In this document: positions 5,840 to 6,114 of the stretch, in pieces | Position numbering within the stretch: the first letter of the stretch is position 1 | Layout: every line of letters starts with the position of its first letter | Assembly (NCBI RefSeq): GCF_937997405.1 | Contig: NZ_CALKTL010000059.1 | Coordinates: forward strand, 1 to 6,114 | Length of the DNA: 6,114 bases | Source of the DNA: an uncultured Campylobacter sp. | Lineage (GTDB): Bacteria > Campylobacterota > Campylobacteria > Campylobacterales > Campylobacteraceae | Reading direction: 5' to 3' | Notes under the pieces: generated by a model | The model's input: only the letters and a program-made list of their open reading frames with translations | The model's database searches: none | Told to the model about the DNA's origin: nothing | Translations under genes and position numbers: made by a program

Positions 5840-5845
5840 TAGCAT

Positions 5846-6114
5846 TTGAACGGCTTTAAAACTTTACTATCGCGCTTTAAGCCCTATTTTAGGGATTATA
5901 AACCGCAGTTTGCATTGGCGATTTTGGGTATGGTGATGACGAGCGTGGCGACTGCTGCGAGCGCGAAGCTGGTCGAGCCCGTTTTAAATAAAATTTTCGT
6001 CGAGAAAAACGAGCCGTACCTCTATACGCTTCCGATCGCGATCATCGTGGTTTTCGCGATGAAAAGCGGCGGCGCATTTATGCAAAACTACTTTACCGCC
6101 TTCATCGGTCAAGA
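5846..6114 (+). CDS. msbA: MsbA-type ABC exporter, N-terminal part (runs off window)
   Basis: Only the first 89 codons are inside the window. MsbA-type exporters are homodimeric half-transporters that flip lipid A-core or glycolipids across the inner membrane. The visible part is the start of the transmembrane domain: a short basic leader (SRFKPYFRDYKPQ, 9-21), a first hydrophobic helix about 22-40 (ALAILGMVMTSVATAASA), the linking stretch LVEPVLNKIFVEKN (42-55) and a second helix about 58-75. The EPVLNKIFVEKN region and NYFTAFIGQ (81-89) resemble Campylobacter MsbA as I remember it. The start is TTG with AAGGA six bases upstream; the first in-frame ATG would remove the leader and part of helix one. 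The ATPase domain is not in view, so lipid specificity, and even the choice between msbA and another type I exporter, is inferred from the N-terminus and from its place after cysS. Confidence 0.82.
   Translation, partial: MNGFKTLLSRFKPYFRDYKPQFALAILGMVMTSVATAASAKLVEPVLNKIFVEKNEPYLYTLPIAIIVVFAMKSGGAFMQNYFTAFIGQ

Overview
The window looks like chromosomal DNA from a member of the Campylobacterota (Epsilonproteobacteria), most likely one of the moderately high-GC, mainly oral Campylobacter species of the gracilis/showae/curvus kind. This rests on three points. The MlaE-type permease carries a fused N-terminal STAS-like domain and pairs with an ATPase in the arrangement known as iamB-iamA in Campylobacter jejuni. 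The murJ-cysS pair is one I know from Helicobacter and Campylobacter, with msbA following as in C. jejuni. The spacers are very rich in A/T tracts between genes of intermediate GC. The species is an inference; no 16S or other marker is present.

Layout. Positions 1-270 are non-coding and start with a perfect 54-bp palindrome, followed by several A/T palindromic cores. Positions 271-2141 hold a two-gene minus-strand operon: mlaE-like permease (TTG start), then mlaF-like ATPase, joined by a 4-bp ATGA start/stop overlap. Positions 2142-2221 form a compact divergent promoter region in which -10-like hexamers for both directions almost touch. Positions 2222-5036 are a plus-strand pair, murJ (lipid II flippase) and cysS (cysteinyl-tRNA synthetase), overlapping by 14 bp. 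A long hairpin plus T run just after cysS is a convincing terminator. Positions 5083-5845 are a long spacer: first degenerate short repeats, then a very A/T-rich block of direct and inverted repeats. From 5846 a TTG-initiated MsbA-type lipid flippase gene begins and runs off the window end.

Functionally the window is dominated by envelope lipid traffic: a Mla/MCE-type phospholipid transporter core on one strand, the lipid II flippase and the start of a lipid A-core/phospholipid flippase on the other, with the housekeeping gene cysS between them. The MCE substrate-binding protein (MlaD-like) that such a transporter needs is not present in the 270 bp downstream of mlaF.

I found no CRISPR array, phage gene, insertion sequence, toxin-antitoxin pair, rRNA or tRNA. 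The coding genes are ordinary family members. The unusual content is in the spacers: the 54-bp palindrome, the recurring AAATTTTAAAATTT core, the terminator built as a near-perfect 38-bp palindrome, and the degenerate repeats after it. I see no convincing evidence of a new multi-gene system.
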